A stretch of DNA of 64,000 nt from Okeania sp. SIO2C9 (GTDB taxonomy: Bacteria; Cyanobacteriota; Cyanobacteriia; Cyanobacteriales; Microcoleaceae): NCBI RefSeq assembly GCF_010672455.1, contig NZ_JAAHGO010000052.1, forward strand, positions 1-64,000. The letters run 5' to 3'. The position numbers and the translations under genes are program-made. The notes below the pieces were generated by a model, which worked only from the letters and a program-made list of their open reading frames with translations, was not told the origin of the DNA and made no database searches. Position 1 is the stretch's first letter; every line of letters begins with the position of its first letter. Shown here piece after piece: positions 1 through 11,200 of the stretch.

Positions 1-75
1 CAAACAATAATCAAATTGATAATTTCCGGATTAAGTATCACAAGATGGGAAACAGAAATGGTAGATGCACCCTGA
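1..75 (+). CDS. Possible 3' end of a gene that enters from the left edge (tentative)
   Basis: Reading frame 1 is open from the first base to a TGA at 73-75 and would encode a tail ending in SITRWETEMVDAP. A rho-independent terminator follows directly, as expected after a real gene end. The same tail plus terminator is repeated in the next two 118-bp units, where the third copy changes Met to Ile. This suggests that the 3' end of an upstream gene was duplicated together with its terminator. I do not recognise the protein; only 24 codons are visible, so this could also be chance. Confidence 0.3.
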   Translation, partial: QTIIKLIISGLSITRWETEMVDAP

Positions 76-80
76 TGGAT

Positions 81-113
81 AACCTCCCCCGTAATTGGTG
101 GAGGTTTTTTTTT
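81..113 (+). terminator. Rho-independent terminator, copy 1
   Basis: Stem AACCTCC pairs with GGAGGTT around a short loop, followed by a run of T. It sits 5 bases after the TGA of the possible gene tail. Confidence 0.8.
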
Positions 114-198
114 GCACTCAAACAATAATCAAATTGATAATTTCCGGATTAAGTATCACAAGATGGGAAACAGAAATGGTAGATGCACCCTGATGGAT

Positions 199-231
199 AA
201 CCTCCCCCGTAATTGGTGGAGGTTTTTTTTT
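199..231 (+). terminator. Rho-independent terminator, copy 2
   Basis: Same stem and T-run as at 81-113, in the second 118-bp unit. Confidence 0.75.
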
Positions 232-244
232 GCACTCAAACAAT

Positions 245-383
245 AGACTTGTCGCTTTATAACTTAAAAAATCCCCAAAAACCTTGTTCTGTAAGAATTG
301 TAGCTATTGGAAAGCAAAAATGCTTGGAATTATTGCTCTGTCTAGGTTAGAGTGATTTTTTCTCTTTATTTAGCGACAACTCT
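245..383. mobile_element. 139-bp miniature inverted-repeat element, copy 1 (family A)
   Basis: The ends are imperfect inverted repeats: AGACTTGTCGCTTTATA on the left and the complement of AGAGTTGTCGCTAAATA on the right. The flanking AAT (242-244 and 384-386) is a target duplication, proven by comparison with the uninterrupted 118-bp units, which have only one AAT at this point. A second copy of exactly the same length is at 16480-16618. It has no coding capacity, so it must be moved by a transposase encoded elsewhere. Confidence 0.85.
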
Positions 384-458
384 AATAATCAAATTGATAA
401 TTTCCGGATTAAGTATCACAAGATGGGAAACAGAAATAGTAGATGCACCCTGATGGAT

Positions 459-490
459 AACCTCCCCCGTAATTGGTGGAGGTTTTTTTT
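459..490 (+). terminator. Rho-independent terminator, copy 3
   Basis: Same stem and T-run as copies 1 and 2, in the third 118-bp unit. Confidence 0.75.
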
Positions 491-565
491 ATTTAACAAC
501 TTTTCTTGATTTTGTCGTAATTTATGTAAAAATATAATTTTATAGATGCACCCTGATTAATAATT

Positions 566-592
566 CCTGGCCAAAACTGGCTGGGTTTTTTT
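566..592 (+). terminator. Rho-independent terminator, variant copy
   Basis: CCTGGCC pairs with GGCTGGG (two G-T pairs) and is followed by seven T. The upstream TAGATGCACCCTGAT relates it to the 118-bp units. Confidence 0.65.
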
Positions 593-994
593 GTATGGAA
601 TTAGGACAACTAAGACAACAAAGTTTTGATCATTGTTAATATTTGACTAAACGGATTTGAGGTGTAGATAAAATGTTTATAAACAAATTATAAACAAGAT
701 ATTTCACTAATATACATTAAACATCTCCAGAAAATAAATAAACCTTTTAATTAGATCGGTTTAGGAAAGAAAAAATCGCCCTAAAAAATCCTTTTTCGTG
801 CCTTTTTTGTAAAAATATTTTACCTGTTGCCTGTTGCCTGTTGCCTGTTACCTATTGCCTACTCCTGGAAAAAATCTATATCTTTTTCACACCTAGGTCT
901 ATTAGCCAAACTTTTACAAAATCTTGACATTACTTACCGATTATTGTAAGGCTACCCTAAAATACAAATATTAATATTAATATTTCAAACAATT
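593..994. other. Gene-free A+T-rich stretch with a heptamer repeat
   Basis: Nothing coding is visible. A tandem heptamer of the type TTGCCTG runs from about 822 to 862. At 719-735 is a piece resembling the end of the family C element (ACATCTCCAGAAAA). The promoter of the methyltransferase gene presumably lies in the last 100 bases, but no box is convincing. Confidence 0.5.
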
Positions 995-1822
995 ATGTCT
1001 GATTCCTCACCCAAAAATAACTGGTATCAAGACTTTAACCTGGAACAGAAATCCAATTGGTATGGCCAAATAGCAGATGCTTATGATCGAACTAGACCTC
1101 GTTATCCCCAACCATTAGTCAACCGTGTCGTAGAAATAGCTCAACTTTCTTTTAATGCCAAAATTTTAGAAATAGGTTGTGCTACAGGAACAGCAACAAC
1201 TAGCTTTGCCGATCTTGCTTTTTCTATGGTCTGCGTAGAACCAAATTCAGAATCTTATAAAATAGCGGTGAGAAATTGCGATCGCTATGAAAAAGTTAAA
1301 ATCATCAATACTACTTTTGAACAATGGGAATTAGAAAATAATCAGTTTGATGTAGTGCTTGCTGCTACTTCTTTTCACTGGGTATCATCTGAATTTCGTT
1401 ATGCGAAAACTGCTGAAGCTTTAAAAACCAATGGCTTTTTAGTTTTACTCTGGAATACTCCACCCCAACCAAGTCAAGATATTTATCGGGAATTATTAGA
1501 CTCAGTTTATCAGACCTATGCATCTGATTTAAAAGGGTATGAAGCGATCGCAACTCATCAAAAAAATATTAGTAGTATGGGAAATGCGGTTATTGACTCT
1601 GGTAAGTTTCAAAACTTAGTTTCTGAAGAGTTAATATGTGAAGTAACTTATGATATTGATGATTATCTAGCACTTTTAAGCACCTTATCACCTTATATCG
1701 CAATGGATGCAAAGCAACGTAATACTTTATTTGAAAATTTGAGTACAATTTTAAAAAAATATCATGGTAATATCATTAATCTTTCCTACTTATCTGTACT
1801 TCAGATTGCTCAGAAAGTATAA
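995..1822 (+). CDS. Class I SAM-dependent methyltransferase
   Basis: This 275-residue soluble protein has the seven-strand Rossmann methyltransferase fold. Motif I, LEIGCATGTAT, lies near residues 59-69. The acidic residue at the end of strand 2 is in VCVEPN near residue 81. Motif IV-like FDVVLAATSFHW follows near residue 119, and the post-motif segment GFLVLLWN near residue 147. The N-terminal YDRTRPRYP segment is typical of the UbiE/BioC-like small-molecule group (Methyltransf_11 or Methyltransf_25). The substrate cannot be read from the sequence. It stands alone, with repeats on both sides and no operon partner. The ATG at 995 is the first start after an in-frame stop; no clear Shine-Dalgarno sequence precedes it. 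Confidence 0.85.
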   Translation: MSDSSPKNNWYQDFNLEQKSNWYGQIADAYDRTRPRYPQPLVNRVVEIAQLSFNAKILEIGCATGTATTSFADLAFSMVCVEPNSESYKIAVRNCDRYEKVKIINTTFEQWELENNQFDVVLAATSFHWVSSEFRYAKTAEALKTNGFLVLLWNTPPQPSQDIYRELLDSVYQTYASDLKGYEAIATHQKNISSMGNAVIDSGKFQNLVSEELICEVTYDIDDYLALLSTLSPYIAMDAKQRNTLFENLSTILKKYHGNIINLSYLSVLQIAQKV

Positions 1823-2062
1823 TTTAACTTCCCTGGCGGGAAGTCCCGCGCTCTCCCGCACCTTTAGCGTCGTATGGTCAAGCCAGGGCCAAGATTCGGA
1901 TACCTTCATCAGCTAAACGTTCATATGCCCTTGACAAGCTAGGTACATTTTGTTATGGTAAGGTCCAACACAGGGGGAGGACATCACCTCTGTCTAAACA
2001 GCGGTCAGGGTTTCCCAGACTGAAGAATCCCGCGTTGTCCCGTAAGGGCAACGTCGGGAGTA
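1823..2062. mobile_element. Remnant of an IS200/IS605-type element (right-end-like hairpin)
   Basis: The segment ends in a G+C-rich foldback at about 2024-2062 (AATCCCGCG ... CGTCGGGAGTATGTCAA). It resembles the right end of the tnpB element at 24275-24310, which finishes GGAGGATGTCAA. Minus-strand translation around 1893-1955 gives a short protein-like stretch (SLSRAYERLADEGIRILAL) with no start and bounded by stops, so any gene here is broken. Similar solo ends lie at 21108-21170 and 45956-46015. Confidence 0.5.
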
Positions 2063-2105
2063 TGTCAACTGATCTATAAGTAATATTATGCCAGCGCACA
2101 TTGCT

Positions 2106-2715
2106 ATAGTTAGGACATCGGGTCAATATGATGATTTACAGGAGTTTTCATTTGGGTAGACCATAGTAAGGACGTTCCATGGAACGTCCCTACAAGGTTT
2201 GATGCGTGAATATGTGGTTCATCCATTTGAAAAGCGCTGTATGACGCGAGCAAGATGTTCGCACTAATTGTCAAACACCAACCTGGGGGTTGCTATATAT
2301 TTTATGGTCAGATCGATCTGTAGGCAAAATTATTTGGTGGTGGTGTCTTGTAATGTTTGTTAGCAGAGACGACAGTGGGAGCATCTTGCTCCCGTGCCTG
2401 ATATTCCTTTTTGCTCCCGTGCACTGGTGTACCTCACTAATATGAAATACCCTGTAACTGTATAGCAGTCGCCATGATAGTTAGGACATCGGGTCAATAT
2501 GATGATTTATGACGCGAGCAAGATGCTCGCACTAATTGTCAAACACCAACCTGGGGGTTGCTATATATTTTATGGTCAGATCAATCTGTAGGCAAAATTA
2601 TTTGGTGGTGGTGTATTGTAATAGTCGTGCATTGTCCGGTAATGTTTGTTACCAGAGACGGCAGTGGGAGCATCTTGCTCCCGTGCCTGATATTCCTTTT
2701 TGCTCCCGTGCCTGA
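2106..2715. repeat. Diverged direct duplication of about 230-310 bp
   Basis: The sequence from 2106 to about 2415 reappears from 2477 to about 2705, starting ATAGTTAGGACATCGGGTCA in both. The first copy has about 100 extra bases (about 2139-2241) that include the 28-bp palindrome at 2166-2193. Both copies carry small hairpins built on GCGAGCA-AGA-TGCTCGC and GGGAGCA-TCT-TGCTCCC. The rest of 2063-2924 is gene-free. Confidence 0.8.
2166..2193. repeat. 28-bp palindromic repeat (GTAGGGACGTT type)
   Basis: Near-perfect palindrome with GGACGTTCCATGGAACGTCC as its core and GTA/TAC ends. Same length and layout as 34307-34334, 34425-34452 and 41535-41562. Confidence 0.75.
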
Positions 2716-2846
2716 TATTCCTTTTTTTTGCTGTATACCATTACGCTTTGCAGGACTACCAAAGAAAAAAAAGAGGATGTATTTCGGTTTCTTTTCTACT
2801 CACAGTTTTTTTTATACTCCAGCTCTCCCCTAGTCTTCCTACTTCT

Positions 2847-2909
2847 GTAAGGGCGACCGTTTGCCCCTACTCCCCTACTCCTGTATGGGCGAATGGCATT
2901 CGCCCCTAC
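2847..2909. repeat. Two palindromes of the GTAGGGGCGAAT type
   Basis: Units at 2847-2870 and 2883-2909 read GTA-GGGCGA ... CGCCCCTAC-like inwards from both ends. They lie immediately 3' of ppc, where they could fold as hairpins in the transcript. A close copy is at 6781-6807. Confidence 0.7.
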
Positions 2910-2924
2910 TGCGCACACTCTTCC

Positions 2925-5900
2925 TCAACCTGTATTGCGCATTCCAGCAGCAATACCATTGAGAGTTAACAAAGCACCTTGTAACAACTCACCCTTACTA
3001 TAGCGAGAGTGAATCACTCCTGGCGTACCTGTATCATGCTGACGCAGGCGTTTCAACAAAGCTACCTGCAACATACCTAGAGGAACAATATTAGCATTCC
3101 GCAACTGCACAGAACGCTGTAAATCTGGCTCTCCATCTAAAGGTCGTTGATTGCCAGAAATTTGTAAAACTAAATCCCGCGTCAGGTTATATTCAGTAGA
3201 AATTTGCTCAAACAACGTCTCAAATCTTTCCCTATCTTCTGGGTTAGATAATTCTCGGACATAATAATGAGCCATTTGCAAATCTACTTTTGCTAGAGTC
3301 ATCTCTACTTTAGAGATTACAGTAGTAAAAAATGGCCATTTTAGATAAAAGTACTGGAAAAGTTTCAGGTGTTCTTCTGGTTGCTTTTGCACAAACTCTT
3401 GTAAAGCTGTTCCTACCCCATACCAAGCAGGTAATAAGAAGCGACTTTGAGTCCAGCTAAATACCCAAGGAATTGCCCGTAAACCAGAAATTGTCTTCTT
3501 TTTATCATTTTTCCTCCGAGCTGGACGAGAACTAATTTGTAGTTGACTAATTTCTTGGATCGGGGTAACTTGATAGAAAAATTCTACTAAGTCCTCTTGT
3601 TCATAAATCAGATGTCGGTAATGAGTGCGCGATCGCACTGCCAACTCTTCCATAATGTCATTCCAGGTGTCAATTTCATCAAACCCTGTATGTAGCAAAC
3701 TAGCTTGAATAACTGCAGTTGTGACATTTTCTAAGTTATACATTGCCAACTGAGGCAAAGAATATTTAGAAGCTAGCACCTCACCTTGTTCAGTAATCTT
3801 AATCCGCCCACTAATGCTCTTACCAGGTTGAGCCAAAATCGCTTTATAAGCAGGACCACCACCACGTCCTACCGAACCACCACGCCCATGAAATATCCGT
3901 AATGCGATACCATATTCCTGACCGATTTTATGTAAAGCTTTTTGAGCTTTATGAATTTCCCAGTTACTACTTAGGAACCCAGAATCTTTATTACTATCTG
4001 AGTAACCAAGCATCACTTCTTGCAAATAAAGAGTCTCTAACTCAGATTTAACTTGAGAGTCTGCTTGTTCTTGTAATTTATCATGTCCACCAGCAAGTGC
4101 TGCCCGATACAAAGGCAATTCAAATAAATTGCGCATCACCCTGGGAGCATTTCTTAAGTCTTCCACTGTCTCAAACAGAGGAACCACCTGAATCTCACTT
4201 TTTCCAGTTGCCGGGTCATAAAGTCCTGCTTCTTGCGCTAGCAACAACACTTCCAACATATCGCTGACATCACGACTCATACTAATAATGTAAGTTTGGC
4301 AAATTTCTGGGCCAAACTCTACCTGCAGCTGTCGCAGCATTCGGAAAGTGTTAATGATTTCGCAAGTCCTCTCAGAAAAAGGTAGTTCTGTAGGAATTAG
4401 TGGGCGACGAGTAGGCAATTCTGCTGATAGCCACTCAGTGCGTTCTGCCTCTGACATTTCAATATAGGGTTTAGGCAGAATTTGTAAATATTCAGTAACT
4501 TCATTAATCACAGCCTCATGGACAGAAGATTCCTGGCGGATATCTAGTCGTGCTAAATTGAAGCCAAAAATTTCTACCTGGCAAATGAGATTTTCCAAGT
4601 CACTACAGCTTAAACCAGTTTCGCTCAAGTTACGTTGAATTAGTTGTAACTCTTCTAGAAATTCGGCACCAGAACGATAAACTGCTGCTGTTTCTCGACG
4701 TTGGGAGAGAACTTCCATTTCTCTTTGGAGAGAATCACCATTATACAAGCGCCAGTTGCGATCGCGAGTATTTTCCAAACGCTTTCTCACATAAGACAAC
4801 TTCAACCTATATGGTTCTCGCCGATAACGAATTGCCCATTGGTCATATACTTCGGGCATTTGCAATTGGTCGCGATCTAACGAGTCCAGCAGTTCTGGTA
4901 AAACATCACTCCAATGCAACGACAAACTTAAAAGTTCGATCAGGGAATCAATAATATCAATATACTTATCTAACGCTATCTTGCGTTGATAGCAAGCTGT
5001 TTGCCAAGTCACCTCTGGTGTACAAAAAGGATTACCATCCCGGTCAGCTCCCACCCAAGAGCCAAACTTACAGAAATTGAAAGTAGGTGGTTTTAAGTAA
5101 GGGAAAGAAACATGCAGAGCTTGCTTAAACCTTTGGTATAGTTTGGGAGTAGCTTCAAACAACACTTCTTCAAAGTAATGAAGAGTCGTTTCTACTTCAT
5201 CAAGTACAGTAGGTTTAAATTGGTGTAGTTCGTCTGTACGCCACCACAAACGAATTTCTTCTGTTAACTGTTCCTTGAGAGATTCTGTTTCCCAGGATGA
5301 AACCACAGAATTTTCCTGTTCTCCATTTCCAGAAAATTCTGAAAAACTTTCTTCTACTAGATCGAGCTGTTGGAAAATTTTGGCAATGCGTCGCTGTTTT
5401 GTTCTAATTGTATGACGTACAATTTCTGTAGGATGTGCTGTAAATACTAGACGGATATCTAATTGATCGATTAATCGTTGAATTAATTGAGATGGCACGT
5501 TCAGAGTCCGCAGTAGGGGAAATAGATAATGAAATGTCCCCTCTCCTTGAGGTTTACTTCTGTTATCGCTCCAGATAGGAATACTTCCAACTCGCAATGA
5601 ACAAGCTTCACCATCCTTAGCTTCATCGTCTTTAAAGATTAGTTTTCCCGGACTTTTTTTATTAGAGTACGCTAGTTGTTGAGTTCTTTGTTCATAATGT
5701 TGTTCAACAATATTGATTAGCTGAAAATATAATGCAAAAGCTCGGGCGGCCCGAATTGCATCTTTGAGTTCTAACTGTTCAATAAGTGGTACAATTTCTG
5801 AATCTAGAAAGTTAAAAGCTTGTCCTTCTGGAGAATTAACCGAGCGCATTTTCTGGAGTATACTTACCAATTCTTGGCCGCACTCTTGCCCTAGCACTAA

Positions 5901-6020
5901 TTCCCATAAATCTTCAATTATTTTAATTCTATTACTCAGAAACAGACCTGAAACTTTAGTTGGGGCATTGTTAACCTCTTGTTCTAGTGTTGTCTGTTCT
6001 GACTTTAGTAGTGAACTCAT
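2925..6020 (-). CDS. ppc: Phosphoenolpyruvate carboxylase
   Basis: Catalyses the irreversible carboxylation of phosphoenolpyruvate with bicarbonate to oxaloacetate, the anaplerotic feed into the cyanobacterial C4-acid and amino-acid pathways, in the cytoplasm. The 1031 residues match the family's usual length for cyanobacteria. Diagnostic motifs are complete: the catalytic-histidine block [12 protein letters not shown] near residue 195, [13 protein letters not shown] near 325, [14 protein letters not shown] near 670, the glycine-rich loop [14 protein letters not shown] near 710, and the invariant C-terminal GMRNTG. The start ATG at 6020 follows a stop-rich leader and begins with a variable 30-residue N-terminus, as is common in this family. 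It appears monocistronic. Palindromes at 2847-2909 follow the stop codon. Confidence 0.97.
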   Translation of the reverse strand: MSSLLKSEQTTLEQEVNNAPTKVSGLFLSNRIKIIEDLWELVLGQECGQELVSILQKMRSVNSPEGQAFNFLDSEIVPLIEQLELKDAIRAARAFALYFQLINIVEQHYEQRTQQLAYSNKKSPGKLIFKDDEAKDGEACSLRVGSIPIWSDNRSKPQGEGTFHYLFPLLRTLNVPSQLIQRLIDQLDIRLVFTAHPTEIVRHTIRTKQRRIAKIFQQLDLVEESFSEFSGNGEQENSVVSSWETESLKEQLTEEIRLWWRTDELHQFKPTVLDEVETTLHYFEEVLFEATPKLYQRFKQALHVSFPYLKPPTFNFCKFGSWVGADRDGNPFCTPEVTWQTACYQRKIALDKYIDIIDSLIELLSLSLHWSDVLPELLDSLDRDQLQMPEVYDQWAIRYRREPYRLKLSYVRKRLENTRDRNWRLYNGDSLQREMEVLSQRRETAAVYRSGAEFLEELQLIQRNLSETGLSCSDLENLICQVEIFGFNLARLDIRQESSVHEAVINEVTEYLQILPKPYIEMSEAERTEWLSAELPTRRPLIPTELPFSERTCEIINTFRMLRQLQVEFGPEICQTYIISMSRDVSDMLEVLLLAQEAGLYDPATGKSEIQVVPLFETVEDLRNAPRVMRNLFELPLYRAALAGGHDKLQEQADSQVKSELETLYLQEVMLGYSDSNKDSGFLSSNWEIHKAQKALHKIGQEYGIALRIFHGRGGSVGRGGGPAYKAILAQPGKSISGRIKITEQGEVLASKYSLPQLAMYNLENVTTAVIQASLLHTGFDEIDTWNDIMEELAVRSRTHYRHLIYEQEDLVEFFYQVTPIQEISQLQISSRPARRKNDKKKTISGLRAIPWVFSWTQSRFLLPAWYGVGTALQEFVQKQPEEHLKLFQYFYLKWPFFTTVISKVEMTLAKVDLQMAHYYVRELSNPEDRERFETLFEQISTEYNLTRDLVLQISGNQRPLDGEPDLQRSVQLRNANIVPLGMLQVALLKRLRQHDTGTPGVIHSRYSKGELLQGALLTLNGIAAGMRNTG

Positions 6021-7210
6021 ATTACCTATTCCTTAGTAGCTGCCGATATCAAAATAAATGTATTGTTTGATACTGTTACACTCATTAAATGGGATTTAGT
6101 AGTACCAAATTCTCAAAATAGCTGTCGCTAATAGGGGATTTTTAAACTATTTTTCATCTATATATATCTGTATTCCTCATTAAGTACCTCTTTTTCCACC
6201 CTTTCTTTTAACAATAAATAACTTTTTGCTTCTCTCTATCACAAGGAAGCGAGAGTGATTAATCTTTCTGTATAAATTACGTGAGTCATTTGTCACCCAC
6301 AGGTTCAACTACCTAGCTTCTTATCTACCAAAACTTTTGTAGGCTATTCAGTAGTTGACATTTAGTCATAGGTCTAGTGTTAAAATATTTCTAAGTTCTA
6401 CATAACTAAACCAACTATCATGCCAAATATTCAACAAGCATCATGAAATAAATGTGCTTTTTTGACATATTACTTACTTCAAGGAGTAGAGATAATGTCT
6501 TCCGCGAGACCGCTTAACTATACTATAATTGCAGTAGTTTAGTCACAGGTGGGGCTTTCCCCTGTCGTTCAGGTGGTTAACCTTTGTTGGCGGATGCCCT
6601 TCACTACTGTTTTATTCACTTCACTAAATTTTATATTAGATATTTTGGTTTGCTTTAGTGCAGGATGGCGGAAATAACTGACCAGTTACAAAATCCTCAA
6701 ACAATTACAAATCAATACTTTTGACTGTCAGATGTGCGTCTTACATTCTGAGGAGACCTCAAAATTACACACTCGCTTTTGTAGGGGCGAATACCATTCG
6801 CCCCTACGACTTTTTCAGCGTAGCGGCACTAGCTTTTTGCTGTTTGTTCGCCACTGTAGGTTCGCATATTTTGACCTTCTCAGAACACTTTACCTATATG
6901 TAGTAGGGGGTTGCATATTTCAACTAACATTACTGTATCATACACCTGGGAGTAAAGTAGCCCTTTGAGAGCTAGATTTTCAGCAATGTTTTTTGTTAAT
7001 TAATCACATAGTAGTAGAGGCTTTGAGCTAACCTATTGAAAAGGATGGTAGTTATTGGACCCTTAATCTTAAGTTTAAAAAATCTTTGGAATCTGTTGAA
7101 ACTATAAATAGTCAAATAAAAGGTAGTGGTGCATTGTAATTTTTTCGGTAACGGTATAGCAAGCATTTCAGCCACCATTCACCATTACTATACAGGACTA
7201 CCAAATAAAA
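6021..7210. other. Long intergenic region upstream of ppc
   Basis: No convincing gene. The first few hundred bases presumably hold the ppc promoter. A G+C-richer patch at about 6549-6609 starts with a GGGG-CTTT-CCCC hairpin inside CAGG...CCTG and could belong to a structured RNA, but I cannot name one. A 27-bp palindrome of the GTAGGGGCGAAT type lies at 6781-6807. Short open frames around it encode repeat-derived sequence and are not credible. Confidence 0.5.
6781..6807. repeat. 27-bp palindrome GTAGGGGCGAAT/ATTCGCCCCTAC
   Basis: Near-perfect inverted repeat around ACC. Relative of the units at 2847-2909 and of the interrupted form at 43621-43669. Confidence 0.75.
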
Positions 7211-7441
7211 TTAGGAATCTGATGAATTTTGGGGAAAATTAAGCATTGGTAGGCGATCGCCCCGAAATATTTCCTCGCTATATAGGCCAATTTCTGGTAA
7301 TAGTTCATTAATGGCTTTATTACCCAATAATCCTAATAAAACAGGACCAGTGGCCAAGCTAAGTAAAATATCTGAGGAAATTTTCCAACTGGGAGTTTTT
7401 AGTGTAGGATTATCAGAGGAATTTTCTCGAAAGGATTGCAT
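7211..7441 (-). CDS. Small conserved cyanobacterial membrane protein of unknown function
   Basis: The 76-residue product has a hydrophilic Ser/Asn-rich start and one hydrophobic stretch at about residues 26-42 (ILLSLATGPVLLGLLGNKA). It ends with the acidic-basic stretch SEEIFRGDRLPMLNFP. From memory, this final stretch recurs in small hypothetical proteins of many cyanobacteria, which is the main reason I treat it as a real gene. The hydrophobic segment could be a membrane anchor. No enzymatic motif is visible. It has no operon partner; the next gene is on the other strand 850 bases away. The function is unknown. Confidence 0.65.
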   Translation of the reverse strand: MQSFRENSSDNPTLKTPSWKISSDILLSLATGPVLLGLLGNKAINELLPEIGLYSEEIFRGDRLPMLNFPQNSSDS

Positions 7442-8292
<851 letters not shown>

Positions 8293-11200
8293 ATGAAAGG
8301 GAATAAAACTATATTGACGGAAAATCGATCTCCTTTAGGAGATTGGGCACAGGAAGCTTTGGGACTTCCAGAAGTGCAAGTACAGGTGAGATTGCGTGGC
8401 AATCATTTACATATTCTCTGTGAAGCCGAAAAATGTCCAGAAATGAACTTTGCACTAGCCCAGTTTTCTCAAGCACTGGGTCAGGTCGATCTAGAATCTC
8501 TACTACCTCCTAATCAACCTCGAATTTACCAGATGTTTCTATGTGGCCGAGCTTTAGGTCGTAGGAGACCTGACTGGACAGTAAAACTTGATGGTAATAA
8601 GGTAACAACTAAGGGCAAACAGGTAAATACTCCTTCTAGTTCCTCTGATTCAAAAGTTAATACTCTCTCAAGGTCTAATTATGTTGCTCCTGCAAAATAC
8701 TCACAAAATCAAAATGATAGTCACATTTTACCGGAAGGACATCTGACAAAAGTCACTGCTGGACAATCTCCGAAACTAGATATTAATCACAATGCTTCTG
8801 AATTACTTTCAACTCCCCACAAAGCATCTGTGTTGACAAATGACATATTAGACCATTCAGAACTGGTTTCATCACCAAAATTAGACTCAGAAAATTCTTC
8901 TGTTACTGAATCACAACAGCTAAATGAATTAGAGATAGAGTCAGAGAATACAGAAGAATTAGATCGGTATTTAATTGATTCTCCCCTTACGGTTTCCTAT
9001 CAAAGATTGGCCAAGTATGGCCATCCAGATGCAATTGCTAGCTATCTTAGTGAAGTTTTAGGTGAGTTAGGGGTTTCTGTAAATGTCAGTATTCGAGAAA
9101 GGCAACTTAAGGAAAAATTAACAGAAACTACCCCACAATCAGAAGATTCTGCCAAAAGTCCTGAATTGAAAACCCATAAAATTTTATGGGTCTCCTGTGA
9201 AGCAGCTTATAGTCCAGCTCCATCTCTGTTGGCAGAACCGATCGCCCAAAAGCTCCGAGACTTAAAGCTCAAAGATTTTCATGAAGCTTTAATTTCTCTG
9301 CTTGTTCAGGGTGAAACTGCACCGGACTGGATGCTGCGGGTGGACCTAACTCCACCAGACCTGATGCTACAAGAATGGGCAAGTTGGGGAGATGTGGCGG
9401 CAATTGAACGCTTGCTACAACAACAATTTACTACTCTTGAAATTAAGATTCGAGCTACTCTCAAAGAATCTACATTACATTTATTCTGTACTAATACTAA
9501 TAATTCAGACCAACTAGCTCCAGATAAAAAGAAGACTAAAGAAGCGATCGCCTCTATATTATCTACTATTCTACCTAGAGGTATTCAAGCTGCTACTATC
9601 TATGGTTGTATTATTAATGAACCGGAACAAAAGTCAGAGTCACCTCTTTGGATCGACTGGTTGAATTTACCAGCATCGGAAAATCCGGAGATGGCAGCAA
9701 GTGCTAAGGTTTTGGCAAGTCAGGGAAACTATGAAGCTATTAGTTTTCTGTTAAACAAATTACTTAATCCAGACCTCGATCAAAAATTACAAACAGGTGG
9801 TATCCGGGTACTAATATTACCTAAACAGGAATTATTGCACGTGATGAGTGAAGCTCCTACTTGTCCTTCTCAATCTCAAGTAGGACCGCCCATAGCTCAG
9901 TTTTTGCGTCAACTTCAAGTTCCAGGAATTAGTGGGGTGAGGGTGTATGGACGTCGTGCTGGTCAAAAATTGCCTTTGTGGCGCTATGGTATTAATTTTA
10001 CTGCCAGAAGTCGTCAGTATTCGGAACAACCTCCGGAGTTTGCTGCTTCTGCAGAAATGGATTTGTTATTAGGAAAAAGAGCGGATCGTGTTTTTCTCAA
10101 GTTAACGCCACAGAAAACTGAAAAATTTGACTCAAAGCTGTTAATTCCGAATAATAATTACACAGTTACAACACAACTTTTTACGGCTATTCAACAGTTA
10201 CTTATTACTTCTCGTTTGTTCATTCCTAATGAAGAATACTCTACACAAATGGGTAATTCATTAACATACAATACTTTTAATTCTGGTAAATGGGTGACAG
10301 CTTTTGCCTGTGCTTTTATGGGTATTTTGTTTACAGTTCAAACCGATCTAAAATTAGGTGCAGTATTAGAGCAACTTCCAGATATTTCTCGGTCTGGAAA
10401 TATTTGTCAGGGTCCGAATTGTCAAACTCCTACAGAAGTGAATGAAGATTCTGTGGAAGCTCCTGAATTTTCTACTTATCCTAGTTTCAATAGTCCGCAA
10501 TTAGATGAACAGTTAGTTCGTTATCAACAATATTTACAAGTAGAAAATAAACTACCAGATATTTTGATAGTTGGTAGTTCTAGAGCATTGAGAGGAGTTA
10601 ATCCTACAGTACTTGAGGAAAGTTTAGCAACAGCAGGATATCCAAATTTAAGAGTTTATAATTTTGGGATAAATGGGGCAACAGCTCAGGTAGTAGATTT
10701 AATTGTACGTCAGGTTTTACCAGCAGAACAACTGCCACCATTGATTATATTTGCTGATGGAGTTCGCGCTCTTAATAGTGGCAGAGAGGATCGAACTTTT
10801 GATATTATTGCGAGTTCTGAAGGTTATGAGGAAGTAGATGCTGGTACGTTTACTATTGAGACAAATACATCAGAAGCTTATGTTAATTTTGGCATTAAAA
10901 AATACAAACAAATATTCAAAGAATTACAGGAAAAAACTGAGGAAATATCGCTTACTTATCAACAGCGCGACCGCCTCAAAAGTTTAATAAGTTCAATCAT
11001 AAATAATCCCCAAGAAAATTGGAATTTTTGGCAGCAAAAAGAGGGCGAAAATGTAGCAGTAGAAGAGGAAGATATTGACAAATTAGACGAATTTCAATCT
11101 AACGGTTTTCTCCCAATTTCGATTAAGTTTGAGCCAGAAAGTTACTATCAAAATTATGCTAAAGTTTCAGGTAAATATGATGCAGATTATGCTAACTTCC

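Larger units (their letters stand above)
1..490 (+). repeat. Three copies of a 118-bp unit, each ending in a terminator; copy 3 split by a miniature element
   Basis: Units lie at 1-118, 119-236 and 237-244 joined to 384-490. Copies 1 and 2 are practically identical. Copy 3 carries a small change (GGT to AGT) and is interrupted after its first 8 bases by the 139-bp element at 245-383, with the trinucleotide AAT on both sides. Each unit contains the possible gene-tail reading frame and the hairpin terminator. A shortened relative, starting with the same TAGATGCACCCTGAT, lies at 543-557 and also runs into a terminator. Confidence 0.9.

Noticed and set aside
1-490. CRISPR array, because of regularly spaced near-identical repeats at the left edge
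   Set aside because: The repeated unit is 118 bp with no variable spacers, and contains a terminator; no cas gene is near.
6549-6609. Riboswitch or known small RNA in the G+C-rich patch upstream of ppc
   Set aside because: A short hairpin is visible but no family-specific conserved core could be recognised.
6721-6968. Two overlapping open frames of 60-78 codons across the 27-bp palindrome
   Set aside because: They read through repeat DNA, have no ribosome binding site and no protein-like composition.
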